NCBI GenBank assembly: GCA_025057575.1
Contig: JANXBO010000010.1
Location: 1 to 63,802, forward strand
DNA: 63,802 nt
Reading direction: 5' to 3'
Source: Candidatus Caldisaccharidevorator malaysiensis
GTDB lineage: Bacteria > Armatimonadota > Fervidibacteria > Fervidibacterales > Fervidibacteraceae
In this document: positions 52,495 to 61,697 of the stretch, piece by piece
Layout of the letters: every line of letters starts with the position of its first letter
Numbering within the stretch: the stretch's first letter is position 1
Notes under the pieces: model-generated
Databases searched by the model: none
The model's input: only the letters and a program-made list of their open reading frames with translations
What the model was told of the DNA's origin: nothing
Position numbers and translations under genes: made by a program

Positions 52495-53328
52495 ATGAGC
52501 CGGATAGAGACGGTCCTTGCCCAACTGAAAGAGAAAAAGGAAAAAGGATTGATTCTTTACCTTACCGCCAACTACCCGAACGAGAGGCTGTTTACCGAGA
52601 CGATCTTGAGAGTCGCTGAGTGGGGCTGTGACGGGCTGGAGATTGGGGTTCCGTTTTCCGACCCGATTGCTGACGGACCGGTCATTCAGGAGGCGATGGA
52701 TTGCTCCCTTCAGCAAGGGACGACTGTCCGAAAAGTCCTGCACGCCATCGCTTCCGTTCGGGAAAAGGTGCCGGTGCCGATCATCGTGATGACCTATTTG
52801 AACCCGATTCTTCGGTTTGGTCTGGAACAATTTGCGAAAGAGGCCTTTTCTTGCGGTGTGGACGGAGTTTTGATCACGGATCTGCCGGCGGACGAAGCCG
52901 ATGGGTGGATTGCCACTGCCCGAGCCTATCGGCTGGATACGATTTTTCTCCTTTCGCCCACCAGCACGGATGAAAGAATCAAAATGGTTGCCAAAAGGTC
53001 CACTGGCTTTATCTATTGCGTCTCCGTTAGAGGGGTTACAGGAGTCCGAGAGACTCTGCCCGAAGACCTTCCTGACCTAATAAGGCGGATACACAATCAG
53101 ACCAGCCAATCGATTTTTGTCGGCTTTGGGATCAGTCGTCCCGATCAGGTCCGTTCGGTAGTCGCCCTTTCGGGGACCGATGGGGTGGTCGTGGGCAGTG
53201 CCTTTATTCGGCTGTTGAAAGAATTACGGGGTGGTCCGACGCACCTGGTTTGGGATAAGTTAGAGAAGTTTGTCAGGGGTTTGAAGGAGGCAGCGAGAGG
53301 AAGTGGTGGTGCGCACGAGAAGGGGTGA
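52495..53328 (+). CDS. trpA: Tryptophan synthase alpha subunit
   Basis: It cleaves indole-3-glycerol phosphate to indole. LEIGVPFSDPIADGPVIQ holds the catalytic Glu/Asp pair, VLITDLPADEADGW and FIYCVSVRGVTG are conserved, and GFGISRPDQV binds phosphate. It has 277 residues and an ATG start. Its last 26 bases overlap the start of the GH20-like gene. Confidence 0.97.
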   Translation: MSRIETVLAQLKEKKEKGLILYLTANYPNERLFTETILRVAEWGCDGLEIGVPFSDPIADGPVIQEAMDCSLQQGTTVRKVLHAIASVREKVPVPIIVMTYLNPILRFGLEQFAKEAFSCGVDGVLITDLPADEADGWIATARAYRLDTIFLLSPTSTDERIKMVAKRSTGFIYCVSVRGVTGVRETLPEDLPDLIRRIHNQTSQSIFVGFGISRPDQVRSVVALSGTDGVVVGSAFIRLLKELRGGPTHLVWDKLEKFVRGLKEAARGSGGAHEKG

Positions 53329-55972
53329 GGGACCGAGAGGGAAAGTGGTCAGGCTGGCGACCATCGTCGCTTGGCTTGGGATTATCGCCGAATCGGCTTT
53401 TTCGCAAGCCCATCGCATCGGGTTGTGGCAGTGGCAGTCCTCCTCCCAAGCGGTTCATTTTTCCTATAACGGAGCGCCCATTTTGTCCCTAACGGCTCCC
53501 GCAAGTTTCTTCATCGGAGAAACCCGATCGGAAGGGAGACTGCTGCAACTAAGGCTTGTGGGAGACGACGGAGGGGGCTCTTGGACCGTCGCATTGACCG
53601 ACAATCGCCTATCGGCTTATGCCCGACACGAACTGGCGGGTTGGGCAGCGGGCAGCATTTCTTGGTTATGGGCGGCGCTACCGGTGAACCTTTTCCAAGG
53701 ATCCCGATCGGTTCCGACTGCCTCCTTTTGGCAAGGGGAAACTTGCTTTGGACGAGTTCGGATTTCCGTGGAAGGACTGTCGGCGTCGGTCCGCTGGCGA
53801 AAAACGGGCAATTGGTTCACCTGCGAACTCTCCTTTTTGCCAGGGTCATCCCAATTGGCTGCCCAATTGAGTTTGGAATTGCCTTCTTCTTGGCTGAAGG
53901 TGGAAGAGCGCACCGGTTCGTCTCTTGTTCAGAGCCTGGATATCGTTCAGGGCGATCCTTGGGGAGCGGTTTTGGTTCCGTCACCGAAGCAAATAGTCCG
54001 CGGGCGGCAACCGTTTCGTTTGGGAAGGGAGGTCCTTATTCGGTATACGGGGGGGGATGCTTACCAAAAGGTCGCCCGTCGGCTCGCTCAGATCCTCAGG
54101 GATCACTGGGACCGGCGCCCCCAAGTAGCAGAAGGGTTGGGTCCTGATTCGGAAAGAGCCATCCTCATCGTGCCGGAAGATCATCGGGACTGGGTGCGAA
54201 GCAGATTTGACGCCTTGGGAAGAGATAGACCTGTTCCCCGTCAGGGTTACCTTCTCCATTCCGATTCGGATGGCGTCGTCATCCTTGCCTCGGACCCTGA
54301 AGGCGCCCGGAATGGCGTCCGGTGCCTGGAACAGTTGATTGCCTTAACGGACGAAGGGGGTCTGGAAATTACCCCCGTCAACATTCGGGACTATCCCGAG
54401 TTAGCCTTCCGGGGCGTCCACTTTGTTGTGGACGACCATTCCCCTCAACTCCATCACCGACTGATTCGTCGGGTCTTCAGCCGCTTGCGTTTCAACGCCG
54501 TCATCGTTCAACTGGATCATTTGGAATGGAAAAGCAGACCTGAAATCCGGATGCCTTGGTCGCTACCCCAGTCAGAAGCCCTTGCCCTTTTTCAGGACGC
54601 TGAGGAAGAAGGGATGGAGGTAATTCCCCTCTTACCGACCCTGAGCCACTGTGAATATCTCTTTGGTTCCTTGGGAGGGCAGCCACCGCGCGTCAATGGG
54701 GATATTGCGGAAAGCCCTTCCAGCAGTTACCTTTATTGTCCCAGTTATGAAAAAACTTATGAGATTGTCTTCACGTTGCTATCCGAACTGCTGTCGTTGG
54801 GTTCCTTTCGGACAGTTCACCTGGGTCACGATGAGGTCACCAGGGACCGGACCTTTGGCACTTGCCCTCGCTGTTCGGGCATACCCCGCCATCAATTATT
54901 CGCTTACGACATCCTACGGCTTTATGATTTTCTGCGCCAAAGAGGCAAAAGGATGATGATCTGGGGAGATATGTTGTTGCGACCCGAAGAAGCGTCCGAC
55001 GCTGCCCACGGCGGTCCCCCCGACAACTTGTGGCGGGCAAGAGACATAATCCCCAAGGACATTATTATTGTTGACTGGCACTACCAGCCGGCGCCCCGCT
55101 ACCCAAGCCTTTGGGTCTTTACTCAAGAAGGGTTTCCCGTCATCGCCGCCTCTTGGCGGAACCCTTTGAACATCCTCGGTCTCGCCAGAGCCAGCAAGGT
55201 CAGCGATGTTCTCGGAATGTGCCAAACGACTTGGACGGGTTTTGGGGGCAACAGGACGGCACCCGCTCAGCATCCCGACCAGTTGAGCGCTTATGTAACG
55301 GCAGGAGAAGCAATGTGGGACCCTTTTGCCAAAAGGGCGCGGGACCGTTGGGCATCCGACTGGACTTTATTTGACAGGCTCCTGTCCTGGCCGGCGATTC
55401 CGACCAAGTCAGGTGCCATCTTGACGGTTGCTGATGCGGCCAACTTTCGCCTAAAACTCCTGCCCAAAGTCCCATTCCTATCAGCGCCGCACCGATTGGT
55501 CTGGAAAGGGACCGTCGTTTGGCTCCCTCACGATTCCTCAGGGGATTTGGTGGCAGCGGTCACAGGGGGGCGGTGGATTCCGGGAGCGCCCCGAAGATTC
55601 TCTTTCCCGACCTCCCAGCCCGTTGAAGAAATTCTCCTCGTCCACGGCTGTGCCTTTCCGGTGGCATCGGGTACTTTAGTCGGTCAGTATCAGTTTCTGT
55701 CTCCTGGTTGCCAATCATCCTTGGACCTGCTCTACGGTCATAACATCTTCGCCTTGACGGACCCCAGAAAACTATCCGACCCGCAAAGCGACATCCTGTG
55801 GACAGCGGCAACCGGTAAGGGACCAGTCGGATTAGTGGCGACCAGGGTCACCCTGAAAAACCCCGTTCCCTTAACAGGAATAGAACTCATCGCTCGTGAT
55901 GAGGAGGCGTCCCCTTTCTTGTTGAGCGCTACCCTCATCGGTGGCATACCGGAAGAAGCAAGTGCACCGTGA
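53303..55972 (+). CDS. GH20-like family glycosidase (beta-N-acetylhexosaminidase type), secreted
   Basis: The 889-residue precursor has a basic start and a hydrophobic segment (LATIVAWLGIIAESAFSQA), likely a signal peptide. A beta-rich N-terminal part runs to about 250. An alpha/beta domain follows, then a TIM barrel with YPELAFRGVHFVVDDHSPQ, VIPLLPTLSHCEYLF and HLGHDEVTRD. The D-E pair at about 510 sits where GH20 enzymes have their catalytic Asp-Glu, although the usual HxGGDE is HLGHDE. The substrate may be N-acetylated aminosugars or another hexosamine. The GTG at 53303 lies inside trpA, implying coupling to the trp operon transcript, an odd arrangement. Confidence 0.8.
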   Translation: MVVRTRRGEGPRGKVVRLATIVAWLGIIAESAFSQAHRIGLWQWQSSSQAVHFSYNGAPILSLTAPASFFIGETRSEGRLLQLRLVGDDGGGSWTVALTDNRLSAYARHELAGWAAGSISWLWAALPVNLFQGSRSVPTASFWQGETCFGRVRISVEGLSASVRWRKTGNWFTCELSFLPGSSQLAAQLSLELPSSWLKVEERTGSSLVQSLDIVQGDPWGAVLVPSPKQIVRGRQPFRLGREVLIRYTGGDAYQKVARRLAQILRDHWDRRPQVAEGLGPDSERAILIVPEDHRDWVRSRFDALGRDRPVPRQGYLLHSDSDGVVILASDPEGARNGVRCLEQLIALTDEGGLEITPVNIRDYPELAFRGVHFVVDDHSPQLHHRLIRRVFSRLRFNAVIVQLDHLEWKSRPEIRMPWSLPQSEALALFQDAEEEGMEVIPLLPTLSHCEYLFGSLGGQPPRVNGDIAESPSSSYLYCPSYEKTYEIVFTLLSELLSLGSFRTVHLGHDEVTRDRTFGTCPRCSGIPRHQLFAYDILRLYDFLRQRGKRMMIWGDMLLRPEEASDAAHGGPPDNLWRARDIIPKDIIIVDWHYQPAPRYPSLWVFTQEGFPVIAASWRNPLNILGLARASKVSDVLGMCQTTWTGFGGNRTAPAQHPDQLSAYVTAGEAMWDPFAKRARDRWASDWTLFDRLLSWPAIPTKSGAILTVADAANFRLKLLPKVPFLSAPHRLVWKGTVVWLPHDSSGDLVAAVTGGRWIPGAPRRFSFPTSQPVEEILLVHGCAFPVASGTLVGQYQFLSPGCQSSLDLLYGHNIFALTDPRKLSDPQSDILWTAATGKGPVGLVATRVTLKNPVPLTGIELIARDEEASPFLLSATLIGGIPEEASAP

Positions 55973-56012
55973 TGGGCGAGTTGGTCGTTCTCGCGAGACG
56001 GTAGTTCACTCG

Positions 56013-57068
56013 TCAACGATCGTCGGCGAGAGGCGCCCCACAGTTCCGGCAGAAATGAGCGGAAGGACGATTCTCAGACCCGCATTCCTGACAAAGACGG
56101 GTCGCACCTTCTCTTCTTCCCCTAGGTCCCGACCTGGTTCGGTAGATGAGTTTGGTCTCCCCAACGGTGATCACGTCTTCGTCCCTAAGAGGTTGCTGTC
56201 TGACCGGCCGATTATTGACGGTCAAGGGGACATTAGATTCGGGGATGATCCAGTAAGCGCCCTGCTGCCACTGCAAACGGGCAGCCCGATCCGGCAGGGT
56301 TGGATCGTAGTAAAGGGCAATATCACACAGTTCGGACCGACCGATCGTAATGATCGGCTTATCGGCAACAAACTCTCTCCCTTCCAACCGACCAGAGGAA
56401 ATGACTTTGAGGCGGGCGGTTGCCAAAACGGTCTCGCTGATGGCAGAGAAGAGCCCAATGAGAGCCCCCAAGAGCACTAACCCAATCAAACGGCTGCCCC
56501 ATCCGGGCTCGGTCAGACCCATCGTCAGGGCGACCCCCAGAGTAGGGGCAAGGGTATCAAAAAGCAATCCCGCCGTTGCCCCTCCGATCAAACCACCCAA
56601 GCCAGAGGCGGCAGCCCCCCGCACCGATCCTCGTGCCAGACCCAACGCGGCACCCAAGAGGACTCCAGCAAGGGACCAAGTTGCCCCCCGAACCAGAACC
56701 AAGGTCGCATACCGGTAAAGACCGGCTTGAGCGAGCACCAGATCGCCCAGAGCGGAAAAGACCTGACCCCCGATGAAGAAAGCAAAACTCATCCCCAGAG
56801 CACCGCTGAAGACCCCAATGACGGCTTTACGAATCCCAAAATGGGTCATCCCCCACAAAAAATCTTCAAGGGCAAACAGAGCAAAACCTAAGAGGGCGCC
56901 CCCGCCGATCCAAGCGAGCGGCTGAGCAGGTCCTTCTGCCGTCACCGGTCGGAACAGTTCTTCAAAACTGGCAACGTCCGTGGTGAAGGGCTCCACGAGG
57001 AGCCAGGCGAGGAACCCTCCAACAGCGCCAAAAACAGCCCTTGAATAGGAGCGCCCCAGCCACTTCAT
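56013..57068 (-). CDS. Membrane protein with FHA domain and zinc ribbon
   Basis: Six to seven hydrophobic segments with Gly-rich helices span residues about 1-215. An FHA domain covers about 218-312 (KPIITIGRSELCDIAL, then PLTVNNRPVRQQPLRDEDVI). A short zinc ribbon CQECG...CRNCG ends the protein at about 328-347. FHA domains bind phosphothreonine. It is the last of three FHA genes on this strand, and its start overlaps the stop of the gene before it, suggesting one operon. No kinase is in the window. Confidence 0.82.
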   Translation of the reverse strand: MKWLGRSYSRAVFGAVGGFLAWLLVEPFTTDVASFEELFRPVTAEGPAQPLAWIGGGALLGFALFALEDFLWGMTHFGIRKAVIGVFSGALGMSFAFFIGGQVFSALGDLVLAQAGLYRYATLVLVRGATWSLAGVLLGAALGLARGSVRGAAASGLGGLIGGATAGLLFDTLAPTLGVALTMGLTEPGWGSRLIGLVLLGALIGLFSAISETVLATARLKVISSGRLEGREFVADKPIITIGRSELCDIALYYDPTLPDRAARLQWQQGAYWIIPESNVPLTVNNRPVRQQPLRDEDVITVGETKLIYRTRSGPRGRREGATRLCQECGSENRPSAHFCRNCGAPLADDR

Positions 57069-57481
57069 CGCGATGGGCTTTTCCCACTATGAAAGGAGAA
57101 GACGGGACCGGAAACCCCCAACCGAATCTCCACACCATCTCTCAAGACGGTTTCTCCCCCGCGCCGCCCGTTGAACAGCACAACAGCATCCGAATCGTTG
57201 GGAACCGCTACCCAACGACCTCGCCACTCCTCTATCTTCAGATGGCAACCCCTAACCTCGCTCGAGCCGGGAAAAGTCTCGTTAACGACGATGTGGCAAG
57301 ATGGGAGGGTCCCGATCGTAATCGTTCCCTTGAGCCGGTGGGAAAAAGTTCCTTCGGAGGTGGTCCATTGCAGGGACGCTCCCTCGTCAGCATCGGCTTC
57401 TGCTGGCGGGGATGCAGAAGATTCTTTAGTTGCCGATTGCTGCTGACTGCCTTTTTTCCAAAACCACTTCACCCGAGCCAC
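57065..57481 (-). CDS. FHA-like domain protein
   Basis: After a basic start (KWFWKKGSQQQ) and an acidic linker, the residues KGTITIGTLPSCHIVVNE, GCHLKIEEWRGRWV, FNGRRGGE and LRDGVEIRLG follow the order of an FHA fold. The usual GR and SxxH core is changed, so phosphothreonine binding is uncertain. Start choice is weak: GTG 57481 or GTG 57472, both after the stop of the previous gene at 57492. The frame from 57586 overlaps that gene's C-terminus. Its stop overlaps the next start. Confidence 0.65.
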   Translation of the reverse strand: MARVKWFWKKGSQQQSATKESSASPPAEADADEGASLQWTTSEGTFSHRLKGTITIGTLPSCHIVVNETFPGSSEVRGCHLKIEEWRGRWVAVPNDSDAVVLFNGRRGGETVLRDGVEIRLGVSGPVFSFHSGKSPSR

Positions 57482-57491
57482 CCAAACCTTT

Positions 57492-58073
57492 TCACTGAAC
57501 TCGGAAGACCAGTTGAAGGATTCCCAGTTCCAGGGTGTCCCCATCTTTGATGACCTGCGGCTGATGAGGAGCAAGGGTTGATCCATTTAATTTCGTGCCG
57601 TTGGTGCTGTCCAGGTCCTGGACGAAGAAAGTGCCGGCGGTTTGGGTGATCAGGCAGTGTCTTCGGGACACGCCGGCATCATAGCCTCCGTAAGGAGTTA
57701 AATCCACATCGGGAAAGACTCGGCTCACCTGATCGGTCCGCCCGATGAGGACCTGTCCCTTGGAAAGGTCCAGGGGAATTTCCTGACCCGTCGGCACGAC
57801 GACTAAACGAGGTGATGGTGCTGCTGGTGGAACCGGCTCGGCAGCCTCGGGAGCAAGGGTCGCCCCGCAATTTTCGCAGAACTGGGCGTCGGCGGGATTG
57901 CCGTGACCGCAAGACGGGCAGCGCTTCTCACCAGGTGCCGGCGACGGAGCTTCTTCCGGCACTGGTGCCGGTCCTTCCGTCGGAACCGCCTCTTGAAGGG
58001 AGGCACCGCATTCGTCACAGTAAAAAGCCCCGTCCAAATTCTCCGTCCCGCACTGCGGACATTTCACTGGCAT
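57492..58073 (-). CDS. Double zinc-ribbon plus FHA domain protein
   Basis: Two zinc ribbons, CPQCG...CDECG at about 5-24 and CPSCG...CENCG at about 52-71, are joined by Pro/Glu/Ala-rich linkers. An FHA domain follows at about 90-193: LIGRTDQVSRVF, GVSRRHCLI, DLDSTNGTKLNG and IKDGDTLELG. The GR, SRRH and NGT-x-x-NG residues that form the phosphothreonine pocket are all present. No membrane segment is seen, so it is cytoplasmic. It heads the three-gene FHA operon. Confidence 0.9.
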   Translation of the reverse strand: MPVKCPQCGTENLDGAFYCDECGASLQEAVPTEGPAPVPEEAPSPAPGEKRCPSCGHGNPADAQFCENCGATLAPEAAEPVPPAAPSPRLVVVPTGQEIPLDLSKGQVLIGRTDQVSRVFPDVDLTPYGGYDAGVSRRHCLITQTAGTFFVQDLDSTNGTKLNGSTLAPHQPQVIKDGDTLELGILQLVFRVQ

Positions 58074-58152
58074 TCTCCATCCCTCCCGCCGTTCGTCTTC
58101 TGTCCATCAACGATGACACGCTCTTCTCCATCAGGAAAGCCGTCCTCTTTCC

Positions 58153-58257
58153 TCACATACCATCCAAAATCGGTCTTCTTCTCCACAGTCGTCGAAATTC
58201 CCTGGGGAAATGCTGATAGAGGTTGATGATGGAAGAAGCATCCAGCACATAAGTCAA
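58153..58257 (-). pseudogene. Truncated PIN-like (DUF4411-type) toxin remnant
   Basis: From TTG 58257, preceded by AGGAGG at a good spacing inside the end of the ImmA gene, the frame reads MTYVLDASSIINLYQHFPRE, then FRRLWRRRPILDGM and a stop. The start YVLDASSIINLY with P.EF..LW is like the N-terminus of DUF4411 PIN-fold proteins (YxxDTSxLI), which normally follow XRE-ImmA genes. Full proteins are about 150-170 residues; only 34 remain, and the next gene begins 80 bases later. Another frame briefly continues (FWMVCEERGRLS), indicating a further shift. Confidence 0.55.
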
Positions 58258-59463
58258 CGCTGCGGCGCCTCCTGGATGCCCACCACCTCCTCAAGTAGCG
58301 TTGCTGCCCGAACGGCATCTACTTTTAGGACTTCGGCGAGGTCCAACACGCTAATTAACCGCTGTCTGTGGGCTTTCAACAGAAGTTCAGGAACGATGGA
58401 TCCCAGATTCTGGCGGAGTCTCTGAACTCCTCTCAAGCGTCGTCCACGACCCCGCCAGACACTCTTCTGCCACTCTTGAATTTTCATCTGATACAGATCG
58501 GGCGGTGCCCACCCCGCCTCGGATAGACCGATGGCGATCACATCCCTGCTAACGCAGAGTCTTTTTCTGATCTTATCCAACCAGTAATCAGACCATTTTC
58601 TTTGGGGTCTCAACGAAAGTTCAGAAAGAACCTCCTGAAGTTCTTCGGGAAGCACCAGCATCCTTGCCGCAAACCGGTTGGCAAATCGTTCCTCTCGTTC
58701 CTCCGGCTCAATAAAATCACAGACAAAGCCGCCGTAAGCGCGAAGAAGATGCCCGTATTCGTGAAGGAGACTGAAGATCCGACCGGCTGCGGCTTCCCGA
58801 TCCGACCGATTGACAACGATAAAAGAAAAGTTACCGATGCGAAAAGAGGCACCGCGCAGGGGGGCGGACAACCAGCTGTCCTGCTCTAAAGACTTACATA
58901 AGTCCCACTGAAGGCAAATGATTCCCTGCCCCTCAATCTGTTGGCGCCACCAACGATAGGCGTCTTCGTAAGTTTTCCATCCTTTTCGCACCTGATCAGA
59001 AAAACCCAAACGCCTCCTCTGATCTCGTGCCAGCTGCTCCGGATCATCGGTCTGAGCGGCAACGGGAATGGTTACCTTCCAACCCATTTCATCCAGAATA
59101 GGCACCAGCCACTCAGCAAAAGTCCGAAGCCTCTGAAGGGACATTTTCGTTTCAGCGGGGAGGGGATGCTCAGCGACAGACATCCTGCCCCGAAAGCGCA
59201 TCGGAACTCGTTCCGCTGGGACCTCGTCTAAGAAAAAGGAACCGACAGGACATCCGTAGATTGCTGAAAGGGTTTCCAGATCGCCCAAATCGGGCTCCCC
59301 TTGACACCTTCTTCCCAGGCGGTTAGGGTTGCCGCTGTAACAACTTTCCAATCTCTACCCAGTTGTCTGGACAGGTTCTCTACATCTGCTGGGGAAGACC
59401 TACCTCTCTCCGAAATTCACCCAACGCTTTTGGGTTAACCCATCGGCGATTTTCTGTCGCCAT
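58254..59463 (-). pseudogene. XRE-type regulator fused to ImmA/IrrE metallopeptidase, frameshifted near its N-terminus
   Basis: The frame from 59351 down encodes PDLGDLETLSAIYGCPVGSF and, about 170 residues later, the zinc motif HEYGH with YGGFVCDFIEPEEREERFAN. This is ImmA/IrrE. The DNA-binding N-terminus lies in two other frames. MATENRRWVNPKALGEFRRE starts at ATG 59463, after AAGGAGGT. DVENLSRQLGRDWKVVTAAT, continuing to LTAWEEG, follows. One base is missing near 59391-59396 (CTTCCCC) and one near 59296-59300 (AAGGGGAG). Restoring them gives a normal HTH-ImmA protein of about 400 residues. The peptidase part might still be made from an internal start, but the HTH would be lost. Confidence 0.8.
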
Positions 59464-59558
59464 CGGACCCTCAAACCTCCTTGGGGCTGCTTGCGTTTCC
59501 TACCTGAACCGTTAGGCGACTATCGTTGGGACTGTTTTTAGTGGGTGATTGGCTCCTT

Positions 59559-60863
59559 CTACAACTCCCAGCCCTTTCGGTATTCCCTCTTGATCAGGGG
59601 TGTTAGTTCGGGATGACCAGGAACTTCCATCTTCTTAGGGTCCCAAACGATCTTTTCTCCCGCCCAAATGGACAGGTTGCCAACTAAAACGATTTCCGTT
59701 AGATAGGAGGCGTAGTCAACGAAATTGGACATCGGTGCCGGTCCTTGACCCTTACAGGCGTCGGTCCATTCCTTGTAGTGGCTGGAAACTCGTGGTAGAG
59801 TCGGTGCCGGGGGCTGGTAATCTTTGAATCGTTCCGCCGGCAGCAATTTCCCCAAAACAAAACTTCCCTTGCTGCCGACGATGACGGTCCCGTTGTCGCC
59901 CGCCTGCTCTCCCATCAAAAGGTCTTGAGGCGGTTTCTTCCCTCCGTCGTACCAAACGAACTTGACAGGCGGCTGTCCAGAGACGGAAGGGAAGTGATAG
60001 CGAACGATGGACCAAACGGGAAAACTGTCTCTGTTGTGACCGGAGGTTTCCGAATCCACTTCAAAGGGGATTCCTTCCTGTATCAACCTACCCCAATGGA
60101 AAGCGACAAAGGGGATATAGGCAGCGTGACAACCGATGTCACCGAGGGCACCGGTCCCAAAATCCCACCAACCCCTCCAGCGGAAAGGAAGGTAAGCGGG
60201 ATGGTAAGGGCGCTCGGGTGCCGGTCCCAGCCACAGGTCCCAATCCAACTCCGGAGGGACAGGAACGGTTTCACTGGGACGGTCAATCCCTTGAGGCCAG
60301 ATCGGTCGGTCGGTCCAGATGTGAACCTCTTTGATCTCTCCCAGCACACCCGACCACAAGATTTCAATAAGGGTGCGACTCCAGTCGGCACCGGCGCCTT
60401 GATTGCCCATTTGAGTTGCGACTTTTTTCTCCATCGCTACTTCTCTCATCAGGCGCGCCTCGTCAACACACCAGGTGAGGGGCTTTTCACAATAAACTCC
60501 TTTGCCCATTCTCATCGCCATCACCGAAGCGACGGCGTGAGTGTGATCGGGGGTGGCAACGACGACAGCGTCAATCTGATCGGTCATCTCTTCTAACATC
60601 TTTCGAAAGTCTTTAAATCGCTTGGCTTTGGGAAATTGTTGAAAGGTGCCTTGAGCCATCCGGTCATCCACATCGCAAAGGGCGACCACATTCTCACCCA
60701 GGTTGGCGAATTCCTTGACCAGATCAGCACCCCGACCACCAGCACCGACGAAAGCGAGGTTCAATTTTTCGTTCGCCTGATAAGTCCAAGCAGAACGAGA
60801 ATCTTTGAGAATCAGCAAACCCGCAGCCGTCGCGATTCTTCTAAGAAACTGTCGCCTGTCCAT
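59559..60863 (-). CDS. Gfo/Idh/MocA-family oxidoreductase, Tat-exported
   Basis: DRRQFLRRIATAAGLLIL is a clear Tat signal. LNLAFVGAGGRGADLV is the NAD(P) motif and CEKPLTWC carries the conserved lysine. The 434 residues and the PELDWDLWLGPAPERPYHPA segment place it in the same secreted subgroup as the protein at 22993 (DYDLWLGPAPKRPFN). It probably acts on a sugar outside the cytoplasm with a bound cofactor. Confidence 0.93.
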   Translation of the reverse strand: MDRRQFLRRIATAAGLLILKDSRSAWTYQANEKLNLAFVGAGGRGADLVKEFANLGENVVALCDVDDRMAQGTFQQFPKAKRFKDFRKMLEEMTDQIDAVVVATPDHTHAVASVMAMRMGKGVYCEKPLTWCVDEARLMREVAMEKKVATQMGNQGAGADWSRTLIEILWSGVLGEIKEVHIWTDRPIWPQGIDRPSETVPVPPELDWDLWLGPAPERPYHPAYLPFRWRGWWDFGTGALGDIGCHAAYIPFVAFHWGRLIQEGIPFEVDSETSGHNRDSFPVWSIVRYHFPSVSGQPPVKFVWYDGGKKPPQDLLMGEQAGDNGTVIVGSKGSFVLGKLLPAERFKDYQPPAPTLPRVSSHYKEWTDACKGQGPAPMSNFVDYASYLTEIVLVGNLSIWAGEKIVWDPKKMEVPGHPELTPLIKREYRKGWEL

Positions 60864-60983
60864 CCGTCTACTCCCCCTCTCCTTTTCTTCACAAAGAAAT
60901 ATGCGCCGGGAAGACAGAAAGTTACTCTTTCATCCTCCCGGCGCCAAAACCGACAGCAAAGGCGACGCGCCAATCAATGGGGC

Positions 60984-61697
60984 TCAGGCGTGCTGTTTGA
61001 GAAACTGGCGTCCCTTGTCGCTGAGCGCCCACTGACCTCGGGGTGCGTCTCTCCTCAGTAATCCATCGGCAAGCAACTTGTTGCGCTCCCAACGGCAGTA
61101 GGTCTGCCAACGGGGTCGGTTCCTGGCATAGGGCAACCGTTCCAGGTCTTCGGGCTTGAGGCTGTCCTTCATCTGCTCAAAAACCCGGGAAAGGACCTGA
61201 TGGGCGGGCGCCTGACCACCCAGGTCCGCTAACGCCTTCAAAATGGGTAGCCGGTAGGCACTTTGAGGGGTTGCCGTCCCTCTGGGCAGTCGTTCTCGTG
61301 CGGCAGAAACGGCAGCCGCTTGGGCGGGAGCCCGTCTGGCGGCTGCCGGACGAGCCACAACCGCACGAGTCGGTCGGGCAGCGGCTCGGACCGCACGCCG
61401 AGTGCGGGGGGCGGCGGCACGCCTTGCTGCCACTCGGGGCGCTCGGGCTGCCCGAGGGGCTCTTTGGCGGGTCTCCGTCGGTGCCTCTTCCCATCCGGCG
61501 ATCAGTTGTTCGTAACTTTGCCGGACGGAATTGACAAATGATTCTACACCCTGGGCACGGGCGACCAAACTCTGGGCTTCTTCATACTCGCCCTTGCGAA
61601 TCCGATCGACGACCTGTTCCCGAACACCCGCCACGAGTGTCTCCAACTTGTTCATCAGGGCGCTGACTGCCCTCTCTAAACGGTCTCTCCTCAACAT
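60984..61697 (-). CDS. Mrr_N-like winged-helix protein with Ala/Arg-rich linker
   Basis: Residues about 1-75 are a charged helix bundle. About 80-150 is a very basic Ala/Arg/Pro-rich stretch (APRVAARRAAAPRTRRAV), histone-H1-like. About 150-237 is a winged-helix fold resembling the Mrr N-terminal domain, with YRLPILKALADLGGQAPAHQ, RWQTYCRWERNKLLADGLLR and WALSDKGRQFL. No nuclease domain is present. Non-specific DNA binding and a chromosome-organising or regulatory role are plausible. The ATG at 61697 is chosen because AAGGAGGAG leaves no space for the ATG at 61703. Confidence 0.75.
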   Translation of the reverse strand: MLRRDRLERAVSALMNKLETLVAGVREQVVDRIRKGEYEEAQSLVARAQGVESFVNSVRQSYEQLIAGWEEAPTETRQRAPRAARAPRVAARRAAAPRTRRAVRAAARPTRAVVARPAAARRAPAQAAAVSAARERLPRGTATPQSAYRLPILKALADLGGQAPAHQVLSRVFEQMKDSLKPEDLERLPYARNRPRWQTYCRWERNKLLADGLLRRDAPRGQWALSDKGRQFLKQHA

